Origin: Ruegeria atlantica
GTDB taxonomy: Bacteria > Pseudomonadota > Alphaproteobacteria > Rhodobacterales > Rhodobacteraceae
NCBI RefSeq assembly: GCF_013032505.1
Contig: NZ_WQCG01000001.1
Coordinates: 620,001-684,000 of the forward strand
Reading direction: 5' to 3'
DNA: 64,000 bases
How positions within the stretch are numbered: position 1 is the first letter of the stretch; each line of letters opens with the position of its first letter. Of the stretch, positions 9,005-17,763 are shown piece by piece. The translations under genes were made by a program, and so were the position numbers. The notes beneath the pieces were generated by a model. The model was not told where the DNA came from. It searched no databases and saw nothing but the letters and a program-made list of their open reading frames with translations.

Positions 9005-10825
9005 ATGCGCGACCTTCCCTTTCCCGTCCGTGACGCAAATGCAGTCGGAGGTGCCGACAATCTGGGCAATCTGCCGGAATGGGATCTGACCGATCTTTAC
9101 GCCTCAGAGGACGCGCCCGAACTGTCGCGAGATCTGGGCTGGCTGGAAAAGGAATGTGCTTCGTTTGCCGAAGACTACGAAGGCAAGCTGGCCGATCTTG
9201 ATGCTGCGGGTCTGCTGAACTGCGTCCTGCGAAATGAGAAAATCAATGCCATCGCCGGACGCATCATGTCGTTTGCAGGTTTGCGGTACTATCAGCTGAC
9301 CACAGATGCCGAGCGCGCCAAATTCCTGTCAGATATGCAGGAAAAGATCACCATCTTCACTACCCCGCTGGTATTCTTCACGCTGGAAATCAACCGCATC
9401 GACGATGACGTGTTGAAGGCCCATTTTGAGGCAAACGCTGATCTGGCGCGTTACGAGCCGGTTTTCCGCCGCATCCGCGCGATGAAACCCTATCAACTGT
9501 CTGACGAGCTTGAGAAATTCCTCCACGATCTCGGCGTTGTGGGCGACGCGTGGGAGCGGTTGTTCGACGAGACCATTGCTGGCCTGACTTTCACCGTAGA
9601 TGGCGAAGAGCTGAATATCGAAGGCACCCTGAACCTGCTGACGGAACAGGATCGCGCCAAACGCGAAGCCGCCTCGCGCGAGTTGGCCAATGTGTTTCAA
9701 GACAACATCAAGACCTTTGCCCGCGTCCACAACACGCAGGCCAAGGAAAAGGAAATCGTCGACCGCTGGCGCAACATGCCGACCGCTCAGACCGGTCGTC
9801 ACCTTTCTAATGACGTGGAACCCGAAGTTGTCGAAGCCCTGCGCGAGGCGGTCGTGGCCGCCTACCCCAAGCTCAGCCATCGCTACTACGAGCTGAAACG
9901 CAAATGGCTGGGTCTGGATGTCATGCAGGTCTGGGATCGTAACGCTCCTCTGCCGATGGAAGACACCCGCATCGTTGGCTGGGACGAGGCCGAAAACACG
10001 GTCATGGACGCCTACAATGCGTTCGACCCACGCATGGGCGAAATAGCGGCGCCATTCTTCAGCAAAGGCTGGATCGACGCGGCCGTGAAGCCCGGCAAGG
10101 CGCCCGGCGCATTTGCGCACCCGACCGTCACCGAGGTGCACCCCTATGTGATGCTCAACTACCTCGGCAAACCGCGCGATGTGATGACCCTTGCGCATGA
10201 GCTGGGCCACGGCGTGCATCAGGTCCTGGCTGCCGATCAGGGCGAGATGCTGTCATCGACCCCGCTTACGCTTGCCGAGACGGCATCGGTGTTCGGCGAA
10301 ATGCTGACCTTCCGCAAGATGTTGGACAAGGCCGAAACCCCCGAACAGCGCAAAGTGCTGCTGGCCGGTAAGGTCGAGGACATGATCAACACAGTTGTCC
10401 GACAAATCGCCTTCTACGACTTCGAATGCAAACTGCACGCCGCCCGTCGCGAAGGCGAGCTGACCCCGGACGACATCAACGCCCTGTGGATGAGCGTTCA
10501 GGCAGAAAGCCTTGGGCCCGCATTTGAATTCATGGATGGGTACGAGACCTTCTGGGCCTATATCCCGCACTTCGTCCACTCACCCTTCTACGTTTATGCG
10601 TACGCATTCGGCGACGGCTTGGTGAACGCACTTTATTCGGTTTACGCAAATGGATCGGAGGGTTTCGAGGACAAGTATTTCGAAATGCTGCGTGCCGGTG
10701 GGTCTAAGCACCACAAAGAACTACTTGAACCATTCGGGCTGGACGCCAGCGACCCGAAATTCTGGGACAAAGGTCTGTCGATGATTTCCGGCTTTATCGA
10801 CGAGCTGGAAGCTATGGAAGATTAA
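9005..10825 (+). CDS. pepF: M3 family oligoendopeptidase F
   Basis: Cytoplasmic zinc metallopeptidase degrading oligopeptides. The 606-residue protein has the full M3B layout: a helical N-terminal region, then the zinc motif HELGHGVHQ at about residues 398-406 with a third ligand in LAETASVFGE some 25 residues later. The C-terminal helical part contains FVHSPFYVYAYAFGDGLV, a PepF hallmark. GAGG upstream of the ATG at 9005 serves as Shine-Dalgarno. The stop codon is directly next to the stop of the convergent exporter gene (10825/10826), with no spacer or terminator. Function from family; length and motifs are complete. Confidence 0.95.
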   Translation: MRDLPFPVRDANAVGGADNLGNLPEWDLTDLYASEDAPELSRDLGWLEKECASFAEDYEGKLADLDAAGLLNCVLRNEKINAIAGRIMSFAGLRYYQLTTDAERAKFLSDMQEKITIFTTPLVFFTLEINRIDDDVLKAHFEANADLARYEPVFRRIRAMKPYQLSDELEKFLHDLGVVGDAWERLFDETIAGLTFTVDGEELNIEGTLNLLTEQDRAKREAASRELANVFQDNIKTFARVHNTQAKEKEIVDRWRNMPTAQTGRHLSNDVEPEVVEALREAVVAAYPKLSHRYYELKRKWLGLDVMQVWDRNAPLPMEDTRIVGWDEAENTVMDAYNAFDPRMGEIAAPFFSKGWIDAAVKPGKAPGAFAHPTVTEVHPYVMLNYLGKPRDVMTLAHELGHGVHQVLAADQGEMLSSTPLTLAETASVFGEMLTFRKMLDKAETPEQRKVLLAGKVEDMINTVVRQIAFYDFECKLHAARREGELTPDDINALWMSVQAESLGPAFEFMDGYETFWAYIPHFVHSPFYVYAYAFGDGLVNALYSVYANGSEGFEDKYFEMLRAGGSKHHKELLEPFGLDASDPKFWDKGLSMISGFIDELEAMED

Positions 10826-11713
10826 TCACTTTTGGCTCTTGGTCGTCAGGAAGACGGCGGCCACGATAAACACTGCCCCAAGGGCCGCGATCGGTGTGAT
10901 TGCGGCCCCCAGAAAAAGGGCCGAGTTGATGAATGTGAACACCACGGATGCGGCAAACATCAACGTCGCTGTCAGGGTCGAGACCCGCGCCGCAGCCTCA
11001 TACCACAGATAGTAAGCAAGGGCGGTAGGCAGCACCCCAAGCAGGATCAGGAAGACCACGTCGTTGACCGTTGGGACCTGCAATGCGAACGCGGCAAGCG
11101 GCATCAAAAGCACGCCCGAACAAATGAATATTCCGAAGAGGAAGTTCAAACGTTCGCCGGTCGATTCCGAGGTCCGCATGGCACGGCTGCTTGAGATCAG
11201 GAACACGGCCCAGCTTAGGCCCGCTCCGATTTCAAGCAGGTCCCCGAACAGAGGTTCCCCGCCCCCTTGAAAATCCTGGTAAACAGTTAAAAACACGCCC
11301 AAAATCGCCAAGCCAGTGGCGAGGAAATCTGTACGAGTAACGGCTGTGTCGGCAAAAAAGTACAGGAAAACCAGCACAAAGAACGGCGCCGTGTTTTCGA
11401 GCACCATAGCGTTGGCTGCGCCGGTATGTTCTAACCCGATATGAAACAGAATGTAGTTTACGACGGTCGAAAGAACGGCAAGGCGAAAATTCCAGTCGCT
11501 CAGTTGGATTGAGACCGGAACGCGCATCACGCGCAACATGCAATAGATGGCCAGTGCAGCAATGAAGAGGCGCGAGACCGCGATCTGCAATCCGCCTAAA
11601 TCGCTGGTCAGATACCGGACAATGACACTGTGCGTGCCCCACAGAAACGCCGCCAGAAATCCAAGAACCAACCCGTTTTGCAAGAGTGGTTGTTTCTCTG
11701 TGGCGTCGGGCAT
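10826..11713 (-). CDS. EamA/DMT family transporter
   Basis: A 295-residue inner-membrane protein with ten predicted helices in two EamA repeats, of the drug/metabolite transporter superfamily. The first repeat starts with GLVLGFLAAFLWGTHSVIVRYL, and the second at about residue 150 (GLSWAVFLISSSRAM). Such proteins export amino acids, nucleobases or other metabolites; nothing nearby reveals the substrate. It ends exactly where convergent pepF ends, and is followed on the same strand (upstream side) by the DksA-like gene 13 bases away, so the two could be co-transcribed. Confidence 0.88.
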   Translation of the reverse strand: MPDATEKQPLLQNGLVLGFLAAFLWGTHSVIVRYLTSDLGGLQIAVSRLFIAALAIYCMLRVMRVPVSIQLSDWNFRLAVLSTVVNYILFHIGLEHTGAANAMVLENTAPFFVLVFLYFFADTAVTRTDFLATGLAILGVFLTVYQDFQGGGEPLFGDLLEIGAGLSWAVFLISSSRAMRTSESTGERLNFLFGIFICSGVLLMPLAAFALQVPTVNDVVFLILLGVLPTALAYYLWYEAAARVSTLTATLMFAASVVFTFINSALFLGAAITPIAALGAVFIVAAVFLTTKSQK

Positions 11714-11726
11714 CCCTATGCCCCGC

Positions 11727-11996
11727 TTACTTCAACTGACTGTCTTTTGAACCACGGCGATTGATGCCGGAACGGGCTTTGAAAGCCCCGTCCCGTTCCT
11801 GCTGGCAATCCAGACACAACTTCACCCCGGGAATAGCGGCGCGCCGCTTTTCCGGAATAGGCTCTTCACATTCGGCGCAGTGCGTCAGGCTTTCACCTAC
11901 GGGCCGCTTTTGCGCCTGCATCCGGGCCAATTCGTCCGTAATGGACGCCTCAATCTGTTCACTCACCGCACCATCGCGCGCCCAGCCGCCTGCCAT
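11727..11996 (-). CDS. DksA/TraR family C4 zinc-finger protein
   Basis: An 89-residue protein with a zinc finger formed by Cys40, Cys43, Cys61 and Cys64 (CAEC...CLDC), like the C-terminal finger of DksA/TraR proteins that bind in the RNA polymerase secondary channel. It lacks the long N-terminal coiled coil of full-length DksA and resembles the short TraR or YbiI group. AGGAGC lies upstream of the ATG at 11996. Its gene overlaps nothing and precedes the EamA transporter. Whether it modulates transcription like DksA is inference, because the acidic coiled-coil tip residues are not recognisable. Confidence 0.87.
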   Translation of the reverse strand: MAGGWARDGAVSEQIEASITDELARMQAQKRPVGESLTHCAECEEPIPEKRRAAIPGVKLCLDCQQERDGAFKARSGINRRGSKDSQLK

Positions 11997-12054
11997 CGTC
12001 TCGCTCCTGATCAGGTAACAGTCAGATTACGCGAGCCTGCCGCCGCGTGGCAAG

Positions 12055-13029
12055 TCAGAGCGCGACTGCGCCCTCGAACACCCTGTCAATCATTGCCTGC
12101 GTACCCTTCGAGAATTCCAGCGGGCATGGATAATCAGCCCCATCACGAACCGACCGGCAAAATGCCTCGACCTGAAGCTTATAGTGATCGTCGCCGGGGA
12201 AGCGCGTGACCTGAACTTCCAATCCTGGGCGGTGCAGTTCCACCCGCGCCTCTCCAAAAACTCGCGCGTTGAACGGCGCAGTCAGGCGGATCACACCGCC
12301 CTCGCCATGAAACACCATTTCTTGATGAGGGTGCATTCGGATCGAGACATAGCTGGAATAGGTGAAATCGGGGAATTGCGCGCGTATTTCGGTGAAGGCA
12401 TCAATGCCGTCTTCCCAGCGGATTGCCGATTGCACCGAAACCGGTTCCTGTCCGGTCGCGAAGCGGGCACTGCCGATCACATAAACGCCGATATCACGCA
12501 GCCCGCCGCCGCCAGTTTCGGCCCGGTTACGGATGTTTCCGGTATCTGCGCGATTGTCAAAACTGAACGCGCCTGTCACATGCACGAGCTTCCCAATGGC
12601 CCCATCCGCTATCAGCTTGCGCACAAACTGCCACTGCGGGTGGTGCACGATCATGTACGCCTCGGCCGCCAACAAACCAGTCTGATCCCTCTTTTCGATC
12701 AGCGTATCAAACTCGGGCGTGGACATGGTAATCGGCTTTTCACACAGAACGTGTTTTCCGGCGTCCAGTGCCTTGAGGCTCCATTCAACATGCAGGTGAT
12801 TGGGCAGCGGGATGTAGACCGCATCTATCTTTGGGTCCGCTAAAAGGGCGTCATAGCTGCCATAGGTCGTCAGATCCGGGCAAAACTGCTGAAACGGCTC
12901 AGCCTTGGCCATATCCGACGTGGCAAGGCCAGCCAACCGCGCGCCTTCTGCAGCGTGAATTGCCGGTGCCATATACTGTCTTGCAAATTTCGCGGCGCCT
13001 AATACGCCCCATTGAACCGGTTGCTGCAT
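12055..13029 (-). CDS. Gfo/Idh/MocA family NAD(P)-dependent oxidoreductase
   Basis: A 324-residue dehydrogenase with an N-terminal Rossmann fold (GVLGAAKFAR, residues 8-17), the family EKP motif at 97-99 (VLCEKPITMS) and a C-terminal substrate domain. Members oxidise or reduce sugars, inositols, or dihydrodiol-like compounds. The sequence VYIPLPNHLHVEWSLKALDAGKHV is typical of the trans-1,2-dihydrobenzene-1,2-diol dehydrogenase-like subgroup. Nothing adjacent points to a pathway. The next upstream region (13030-13252) holds no gene and probably the promoters of this gene and the divergent fasciclin-RTX gene. Confidence 0.9.
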   Translation of the reverse strand: MQQPVQWGVLGAAKFARQYMAPAIHAAEGARLAGLATSDMAKAEPFQQFCPDLTTYGSYDALLADPKIDAVYIPLPNHLHVEWSLKALDAGKHVLCEKPITMSTPEFDTLIEKRDQTGLLAAEAYMIVHHPQWQFVRKLIADGAIGKLVHVTGAFSFDNRADTGNIRNRAETGGGGLRDIGVYVIGSARFATGQEPVSVQSAIRWEDGIDAFTEIRAQFPDFTYSSYVSIRMHPHQEMVFHGEGGVIRLTAPFNARVFGEARVELHRPGLEVQVTRFPGDDHYKLQVEAFCRSVRDGADYPCPLEFSKGTQAMIDRVFEGAVAL

Positions 13030-13252
13030 ACCGCCCTCTCATCTTTTGCTGGGTTGTGCCGTCTTTAACAGGGAACTGCTTTAAAGTCAGGGGGTTCGTG
13101 GTGTTTGTTAGGTTGCAATAAAAGCAAAGCTGAGAATTTCTTGATCCTTTTCATTGTCTGCGCCGTAGCAACTATGTCACCGGGATGTCGGCATTGTCCG
13201 CTTTTGCACCCGGGATTGATGTTGTGACCAACTGGGTGGGAGATTACCAGAC

Positions 13253-14323
13253 ATGTCAACACCGACAGAGACAATAACAGGCACCGTGTTGATGAGCGGA
13301 GCCCTCGGCTCGTTCGATGACAACAACGGAGATTTTGATATTTTGCGCGAGGCCGTGGTTGCCGCCGGCTTGGACGGGGCACTAAATGATCCCGAGGCCA
13401 GCCTTACCGTATTCGCTCCAACCGATGCGGCTTTCATTGGGCTTGCTCAGGCACTTGGCTATACCGGATCGGACGAAGCCGGCGCACTGGGGCATATCGT
13501 CAAAGCGCTGACCCTTCTGGGCGGCGGGGACCCTATCCCCCTGCTAACAGAGGTTCTGAAGTACCACGTCGTGAATGGAGAATTCGATCTGGCCGCGGTG
13601 GCCAGCTTTGGAGATGGCGCACCGATTGAAACGCTGCAAGGTTCATCCGTTGAACTGAACCTGCAAAGCGCCCCCCCAAGCCTGGGCGATGCGGATGACG
13701 GCGTCGCTGATCCCGGAATCATCGCCACGGATATTGGTGCGACCAACGGGATCATTCACGTTCTGAACGGTGTTTTGCTGCCCGTGTCCGTAACGGACAT
13801 TCTGGGCCAAAAGAACACCGATTTCATCCTTGGCGACGACTCGGACGAGTTCTACTTCACCGGGCGCGGCCAGGACTTTGTGCATGGTGGCGGCGGAAAT
13901 GATGTCATCAATACCGGCCGAGGCAATGATGTCGCGCTTGGAGGCGCCGGGCACGACGTGATCTTTGGCGGGCGAGGCAAAGACACCCTACGTGGTGATG
14001 AAGGCGAGGATACGATCTTTGGCGGCAGAGGGGCCGATGTGATCGACGGCGGCGCCGATGATGACATCATGTTCGGCGGACGTGGCAAAGACATGTTTGT
14101 CATTGAAAACGGCGATGGCGACGATTGGATCGTCGATTTCAAGATCGGCAAAGACAAGATCGACCTGTCTGGCTATGACGGGATAACCGGTTTCGATGAC
14201 ATCGAAGACGACATCTCGGGCGAGTTGTTCAGAACCACGATCGAGCTGGACGGCGGCGATAGTATTGTCCTGACGGGCGTTTGGCCTGGCCATCTAACCG
14301 AAGACAGTTTCATCTTCGCGTAA
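13253..14323 (+). CDS. Fasciclin-domain / RTX calcium-binding secreted protein
   Basis: A 356-residue protein joining two modules. Residues about 10-178 are a fasciclin (FAS1) domain with TVFAPTDAAFIGL (52-64), KYHVVNGEFDL (103-113) and NGIIHVLNGVLLP (165-177), the FAS1 H1/H2 motifs. Residues about 212-285 contain eight tandem glycine/aspartate nonapeptides (GGGGNDVIN, GGAGHDVIF, GGRGKDTLR and similar), which form calcium-binding beta rolls in RTX proteins. The end is acidic and hydrophobic (EDSFIFA), like type I secretion signals; no Sec signal is present. I infer export by a type I system not encoded here. A possible role is cell-surface adhesion. GGTGGGAG upstream of the ATG acts as ribosome site. 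Confidence 0.9.
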   Translation: MSTPTETITGTVLMSGALGSFDDNNGDFDILREAVVAAGLDGALNDPEASLTVFAPTDAAFIGLAQALGYTGSDEAGALGHIVKALTLLGGGDPIPLLTEVLKYHVVNGEFDLAAVASFGDGAPIETLQGSSVELNLQSAPPSLGDADDGVADPGIIATDIGATNGIIHVLNGVLLPVSVTDILGQKNTDFILGDDSDEFYFTGRGQDFVHGGGGNDVINTGRGNDVALGGAGHDVIFGGRGKDTLRGDEGEDTIFGGRGADVIDGGADDDIMFGGRGKDMFVIENGDGDDWIVDFKIGKDKIDLSGYDGITGFDDIEDDISGELFRTTIELDGGDSIVLTGVWPGHLTEDSFIFA

Positions 14324-14325
14324 AG

Positions 14326-14354
14326 AAAATCAGCCCGCCGTTATGGCGGGCTGA
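14326..14354 (-). terminator. Rho-independent terminator of rpoH
   Basis: TCAGCCCGCC and GGCGGGCTGA (14330-14339 and 14345-14354) form a perfect ten-base stem with a five-base loop. Read on the minus strand it is followed by TTTTCTTTA, so it terminates rpoH. On the plus strand, after the fasciclin-RTX gene, no T-run follows, so it is a weaker stop in that direction. Confidence 0.87.
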
Positions 14355-14363
14355 ATAATAGGG

Positions 14364-15260
14364 TCAGACGGTCCCAAGCATACCCTTTTCACGGGCAAGT
14401 TCGCGCATCTTTTTCTGCAGCTTCTCAAAGGCACGGACCTCGATCTGCCGAATGCGCTCGCGGCTAACGTTATATTGGGTACTGAGCTCTTCCAATGTGA
14501 CGGGCTGATCCATCAGACGGCGCTGAGTGAGGATGTCCTTTTCCCGATCATTCAGGACATCCAACGCAGCGGCCAGAAGCTCGCGCCGGGCGTCAAGCTC
14601 GTCGCGAGCTTCGTAATCGCCGGCCTGATCGGCATCTTCGTCCTCAAGCCAGTCCTGCCATTGCATGGTGCCCTCGCCCTCGGACCCGACGGTCGCGTTC
14701 AGCGAGGCATCACCACCGGACATACGGCGGTTCATGCTGATGACTTCATCCTCGGTCACGCCCAGATCTTCAGCGATCTTTTTGACGTTCTCAGGACGCA
14801 GGTCGCCTTCTTCAAGCGCGCCAATACGGGCCTTGGCCTTGCGCAGGTTAAAGAACAGCTTCTTCTGCGCAGATGTGGTGCCTAGTTTGACCATCGACCA
14901 CGATCTCAGGACATACTCCTGAATCGAGGCACGAATCCACCACATCGCATAGGTCGCCAGCCGGAAACCTTTCTCAGGGTCGAACTTTTTAACAGCTTGC
15001 ATCAAGCCCACATTAGCCTCGGAAATTACCTCGGCCTGTGGCAGGCCATAGCCGCGATATCCCATAGCGATCTTGGCCGCCAGACGCAGGTGCGAAGTGA
15101 CCATTTTATGTGCAGCTTCAGTATCTTGCTCTTCCACCCAACGCTTTGCGAGCATGTACTCTTCTTCCGGCTCAAGCAGCGGGAATTTGCGAATTTCCTG
15201 CATATAGCGGTTCAGGCCGCCCTCGGGCGTCGGCGCGGGGAGATTTGCGTAATTTGCCAT
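14364..15260 (-). CDS. rpoH: RNA polymerase sigma-32 factor RpoH
   Basis: Heat-shock sigma factor directing RNA polymerase to chaperone and protease promoters. The 298-residue protein has region 2 (EANVGLMQAVKKFDPEKGFRL and YAMWWIRASIQEYVLRSWS, about residues 80-120), the RpoH box QKKLFFNLRK around residue 132, and a region 4 helix-turn-helix with LEELSTQYNVSRERIRQIE (about 250-270). Length and motifs match RpoH rather than the primary sigma factor. GGAGGG lies upstream of the start at 15260. Roseobacters commonly carry two rpoH genes; which paralogue this is cannot be settled here. Confidence 0.95.
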   Translation of the reverse strand: MANYANLPAPTPEGGLNRYMQEIRKFPLLEPEEEYMLAKRWVEEQDTEAAHKMVTSHLRLAAKIAMGYRGYGLPQAEVISEANVGLMQAVKKFDPEKGFRLATYAMWWIRASIQEYVLRSWSMVKLGTTSAQKKLFFNLRKAKARIGALEEGDLRPENVKKIAEDLGVTEDEVISMNRRMSGGDASLNATVGSEGEGTMQWQDWLEDEDADQAGDYEARDELDARRELLAAALDVLNDREKDILTQRRLMDQPVTLEELSTQYNVSRERIRQIEVRAFEKLQKKMRELAREKGMLGTV

Positions 15261-15406
15261 GATTCATGTCCCTCCGACAAATGTTTACATCGTTAACATG
15301 GGATATGGGAGCAAGTCCCGATCCATTCAAGAGGTACCGTTAACAGTTTGAAATTAACGATTGATAAAGGAAAGCTAAGAACGCGTTACTCACGTATGTT
15401 TGCGTA

Positions 15407-16441
15407 TTATGTCAGCGGCGCGCGCAATTGTTCAATCAGAATTTCCATATCATTTGGCAATTCAGCCTCAAACCGAAGTTTTTCACCCGTCACGGGGTGC
15501 TCAAAGCCCAGAACTGCAGCATGTAGTGCCTGTCGTGGAAAGTCGCGGACAGCCTCGGAAGTTGTCGCACTAAAAGCCTTTGCCGCAAGTTTGCGTTTAC
15601 CGCCATACACCGGATCACCAACCAGACCATGCCCGGCATGTGCCATATGCACACGGATCTGGTGCGTCCGGCCGGTTTCCAACCAACATTCAATCAGCGC
15701 GATGCCTGCCGGGTTGCCAAATGTCTCGACCAGCCGCGCCCGAGTGACCGCATGCCGACCACCGTGGAAAAGAACTGCTTGTTTCTGCCGGTCGGTTTTG
15801 TGTCGCGCCAACTGCGTCGTCAGGCGCATGATATTGCCTGGTTCAAAGCTGACACCCTTGATACCGCGCAGTCGCGGATCATTGGCGTCTGGTACGCCAT
15901 AACAAATCGCGCGGTAATAGCGTTCGACGCTGTGCGCCTCGAACTGCGCTGCCAAGCCGTGATGGGCCGCGTCAGATTTGGCGACAACCAGCAAACCGCT
16001 GGTTTCTTTATCAATGCGGTGCACGATGCCGGGGCGTTTGACGCCTCCCACACCGGATAGGTCCGCTCCACAGTGATGCAGCAGCGCATTGACCAGCGTT
16101 CCGTTGGGCGAGCCCGGCGCGGGGTGCACGACCATACCCGCCGGTTTGTTGATGACAATCAGATCCGCATCCTCATAGACAACTTCCAGAGGGATGTCCT
16201 CGGGGCCTATATGGCTCTCCTCAGCCTCAGCGACGGTGATGGACACGGACGCCCCTTCCGTCACTTTGGCCTTGGGGTCCCGAATTTCGACATCGTCGAT
16301 TGTCACCTCGCCATTCTCGATCAGCCGTGTCAGGCGCGTACGCGACAGGTTTTCATCCGCTGGTACATCCCGCGAAAGCGCCTTATCAAGGCGGGGCGGC
16401 GGATCGGCCGCGATTTGAAATTCAATCTGGCGGGTGCCCAT
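15407..16441 (-). CDS. rluD: RluD-type 23S rRNA pseudouridine synthase
   Basis: Isomerises uridines in 23S rRNA helix 69 in the RluD family. The 344-residue product has an N-terminal S4 domain (about residues 15-75) and an RluA-type catalytic domain with HRIDKETSGLL, where Asp144 is the catalytic aspartate. It ends with the usual RTHQIRVHMAHAGHGLVGDPVYG block. An open frame continues upstream to 16591, but the extra 50 residues are unlike the family; the ATG at 16441 is the expected start. That ATG lies on the palindrome CATG at 16439-16442, which also forms the start codon of the divergent small membrane protein gene. Confidence 0.93.
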   Translation of the reverse strand: MGTRQIEFQIAADPPPRLDKALSRDVPADENLSRTRLTRLIENGEVTIDDVEIRDPKAKVTEGASVSITVAEAEESHIGPEDIPLEVVYEDADLIVINKPAGMVVHPAPGSPNGTLVNALLHHCGADLSGVGGVKRPGIVHRIDKETSGLLVVAKSDAAHHGLAAQFEAHSVERYYRAICYGVPDANDPRLRGIKGVSFEPGNIMRLTTQLARHKTDRQKQAVLFHGGRHAVTRARLVETFGNPAGIALIECWLETGRTHQIRVHMAHAGHGLVGDPVYGGKRKLAAKAFSATTSEAVRDFPRQALHAAVLGFEHPVTGEKLRFEAELPNDMEILIEQLRAPLT

Positions 16442-16745
16442 GACTGTCCCTTCCGAACCCCAAGAACCGCAGGAAACACCGCAGCTTCGATTGCTGCGGC
16501 GTATGGTCATGCTGCTGACCGCGGTGATGATTGGCGGGGTTCTATTGACATTCGCACTGATTGTCATCCGGCTATCGGACAGAACCCCCACCCTGCCCGA
16601 TCAAATCGAACTTCCGAACGGGGCTAAAGCACAGGCTGTAACGATCGGCAGCAACTGGTACGCGGTCGTGACCGATGACAACCGAATCCTGATTTTTGAC
16701 AAGACGACAGGAAAACAGCGTCAGGAAATCGCCGTTCAGGAATAA
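16440..16745 (+). CDS. Small single-span membrane protein, DUF6476-like
   Basis: A 101-residue protein with a proline/glutamate-rich cytoplasmic start, one membrane helix at about residues 23-45 (MVMLLTAVMIGGVLLTFALIVI) and a periplasmic domain ending DKTTGKQRQEIAVQE. I think it belongs to the alphaproteobacterial DUF6476 group, usually found divergent to rluD, but this family name is from memory. A GTG six bases upstream (16434) would be an alternative start inside rluD. The ATG at 16440 overlaps the rluD start codon head to head. The extracytoplasmic part (IGSNWYAVVTDDNRILIFD) looks like a single small beta sheet. No function is known. Confidence 0.8.
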   Translation: MTVPSEPQEPQETPQLRLLRRMVMLLTAVMIGGVLLTFALIVIRLSDRTPTLPDQIELPNGAKAQAVTIGSNWYAVVTDDNRILIFDKTTGKQRQEIAVQE

Positions 16746-16748
16746 CGA

Positions 16749-17732
16749 TCAGTTGTCCAAAGCCAACCGAAACACAATCTCAGAGGCTTTTCGCAAAGCC
16801 TCATATTCTTCAGCCGTGTCCCGACGGAACATTTTGTCCTCATCGCTTAGCTTTTTCGGGGCGAACAGTTCAGGCCGTTCCGGAAAAAATTCGTGCTGAA
16901 AGGCTGTATCCTGCTGGGCCAGGAATTCGTCCAGCCAAGCGCGCTCATCGGGTTCCAGCACATCATTTCGACGCACCATGACGGGATCATCGACAAAAGT
17001 TCGACGCAACTGGCGGCTTTTCTTGCGTCCTAGAGCGCGAGATACGACGCCAAAAGCTTCGCTGGCCGCGCGGGAATGCGAAGGGTTGGACACGCCCCCG
17101 CCGGCAAGTTCCTCGGCCAATGGCGTACCGATCCGCGACAGGAAATCATCGACAACGTTGCCCCGCACCATGCCAGAGCGTTCGTACAAAAGTGGAGCAA
17201 TAGTGACACCGGGAAAAGCTGTACGAATTTCAGCCAGCTTGGCTGAAAAACTCAACCGCTCTGGGTGGTTGCGAATAAGATCAAGTTGCTGACGGATATA
17301 TTCGGACCCACCATGGGCCAGCCGCCCCGCTTTGGCCCGCTGCTTGTAATCCGCCTCGAAGAAATCCGAATAACGGCGGCAGTAGTAGGTGATCGTCAGA
17401 TCACGTGAAGGAATATCGGCGAAAACCTCGGCCAACCGGTTCAGATTGCAGCCATAGAACATCTCAGACGAGACAACACAGGTCTTATCCGCATGGGCGT
17501 CATATTCGGTGGTCATATCGGACCGAAACGGATCCATCGGATCAGCGCTTTGGTTGATGTGAAAGGCGACAATGTTGTGACTTATGGCGAGCCGACTACT
17601 ACCTTCCAGCCTGCGCCGGCCTGTTTCCATATAGTGCAGGCCGATTTCGTCCATCACTGCATGGTTTCGGCGCAAAAACCCCTGCAAGGCAGTTGTGCCC
17701 GTTTTGGGCATCCCCATATGCAGCCAAAGCAT
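16749..17732 (-). CDS. Sulfotransferase-like protein
   Basis: A 327-residue protein starting with the sulfotransferase 5'-phosphosulfate binding loop: GMPKTGTTALQGFL at residues 7-20, where the Lys and Thr/Ser positions bind PAPS. The middle (CVVSSEMFYG, ITYYCRRYSDFFEADYKQ) fits the 3'-phosphate-binding region of carbohydrate sulfotransferases. It would transfer sulfate from PAPS to a sugar or lipid hydroxyl. It is last in the minus-strand glycan cluster, 31 bases after a glycosyltransferase stop, suggesting sulfation of a surface glycan. Its stop lies four bases from the stop of the convergent DUF6476-like gene. Family call fairly sure, substrate unknown. Confidence 0.82.
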   Translation of the reverse strand: MLWLHMGMPKTGTTALQGFLRRNHAVMDEIGLHYMETGRRRLEGSSRLAISHNIVAFHINQSADPMDPFRSDMTTEYDAHADKTCVVSSEMFYGCNLNRLAEVFADIPSRDLTITYYCRRYSDFFEADYKQRAKAGRLAHGGSEYIRQQLDLIRNHPERLSFSAKLAEIRTAFPGVTIAPLLYERSGMVRGNVVDDFLSRIGTPLAEELAGGGVSNPSHSRAASEAFGVVSRALGRKKSRQLRRTFVDDPVMVRRNDVLEPDERAWLDEFLAQQDTAFQHEFFPERPELFAPKKLSDEDKMFRRDTAEEYEALRKASEIVFRLALDN

Positions 17733-17763
17733 TTCTCAGCTCCTGTCCCCGAACCGTTTCGTA

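Noticed and set aside
13884-14110. Possible tandem DNA repeat or CRISPR-like array
   Set aside because: The repetition is imperfect nine-codon coding repetition of RTX nonapeptides. There are no equal-length spacers or palindromic repeats.
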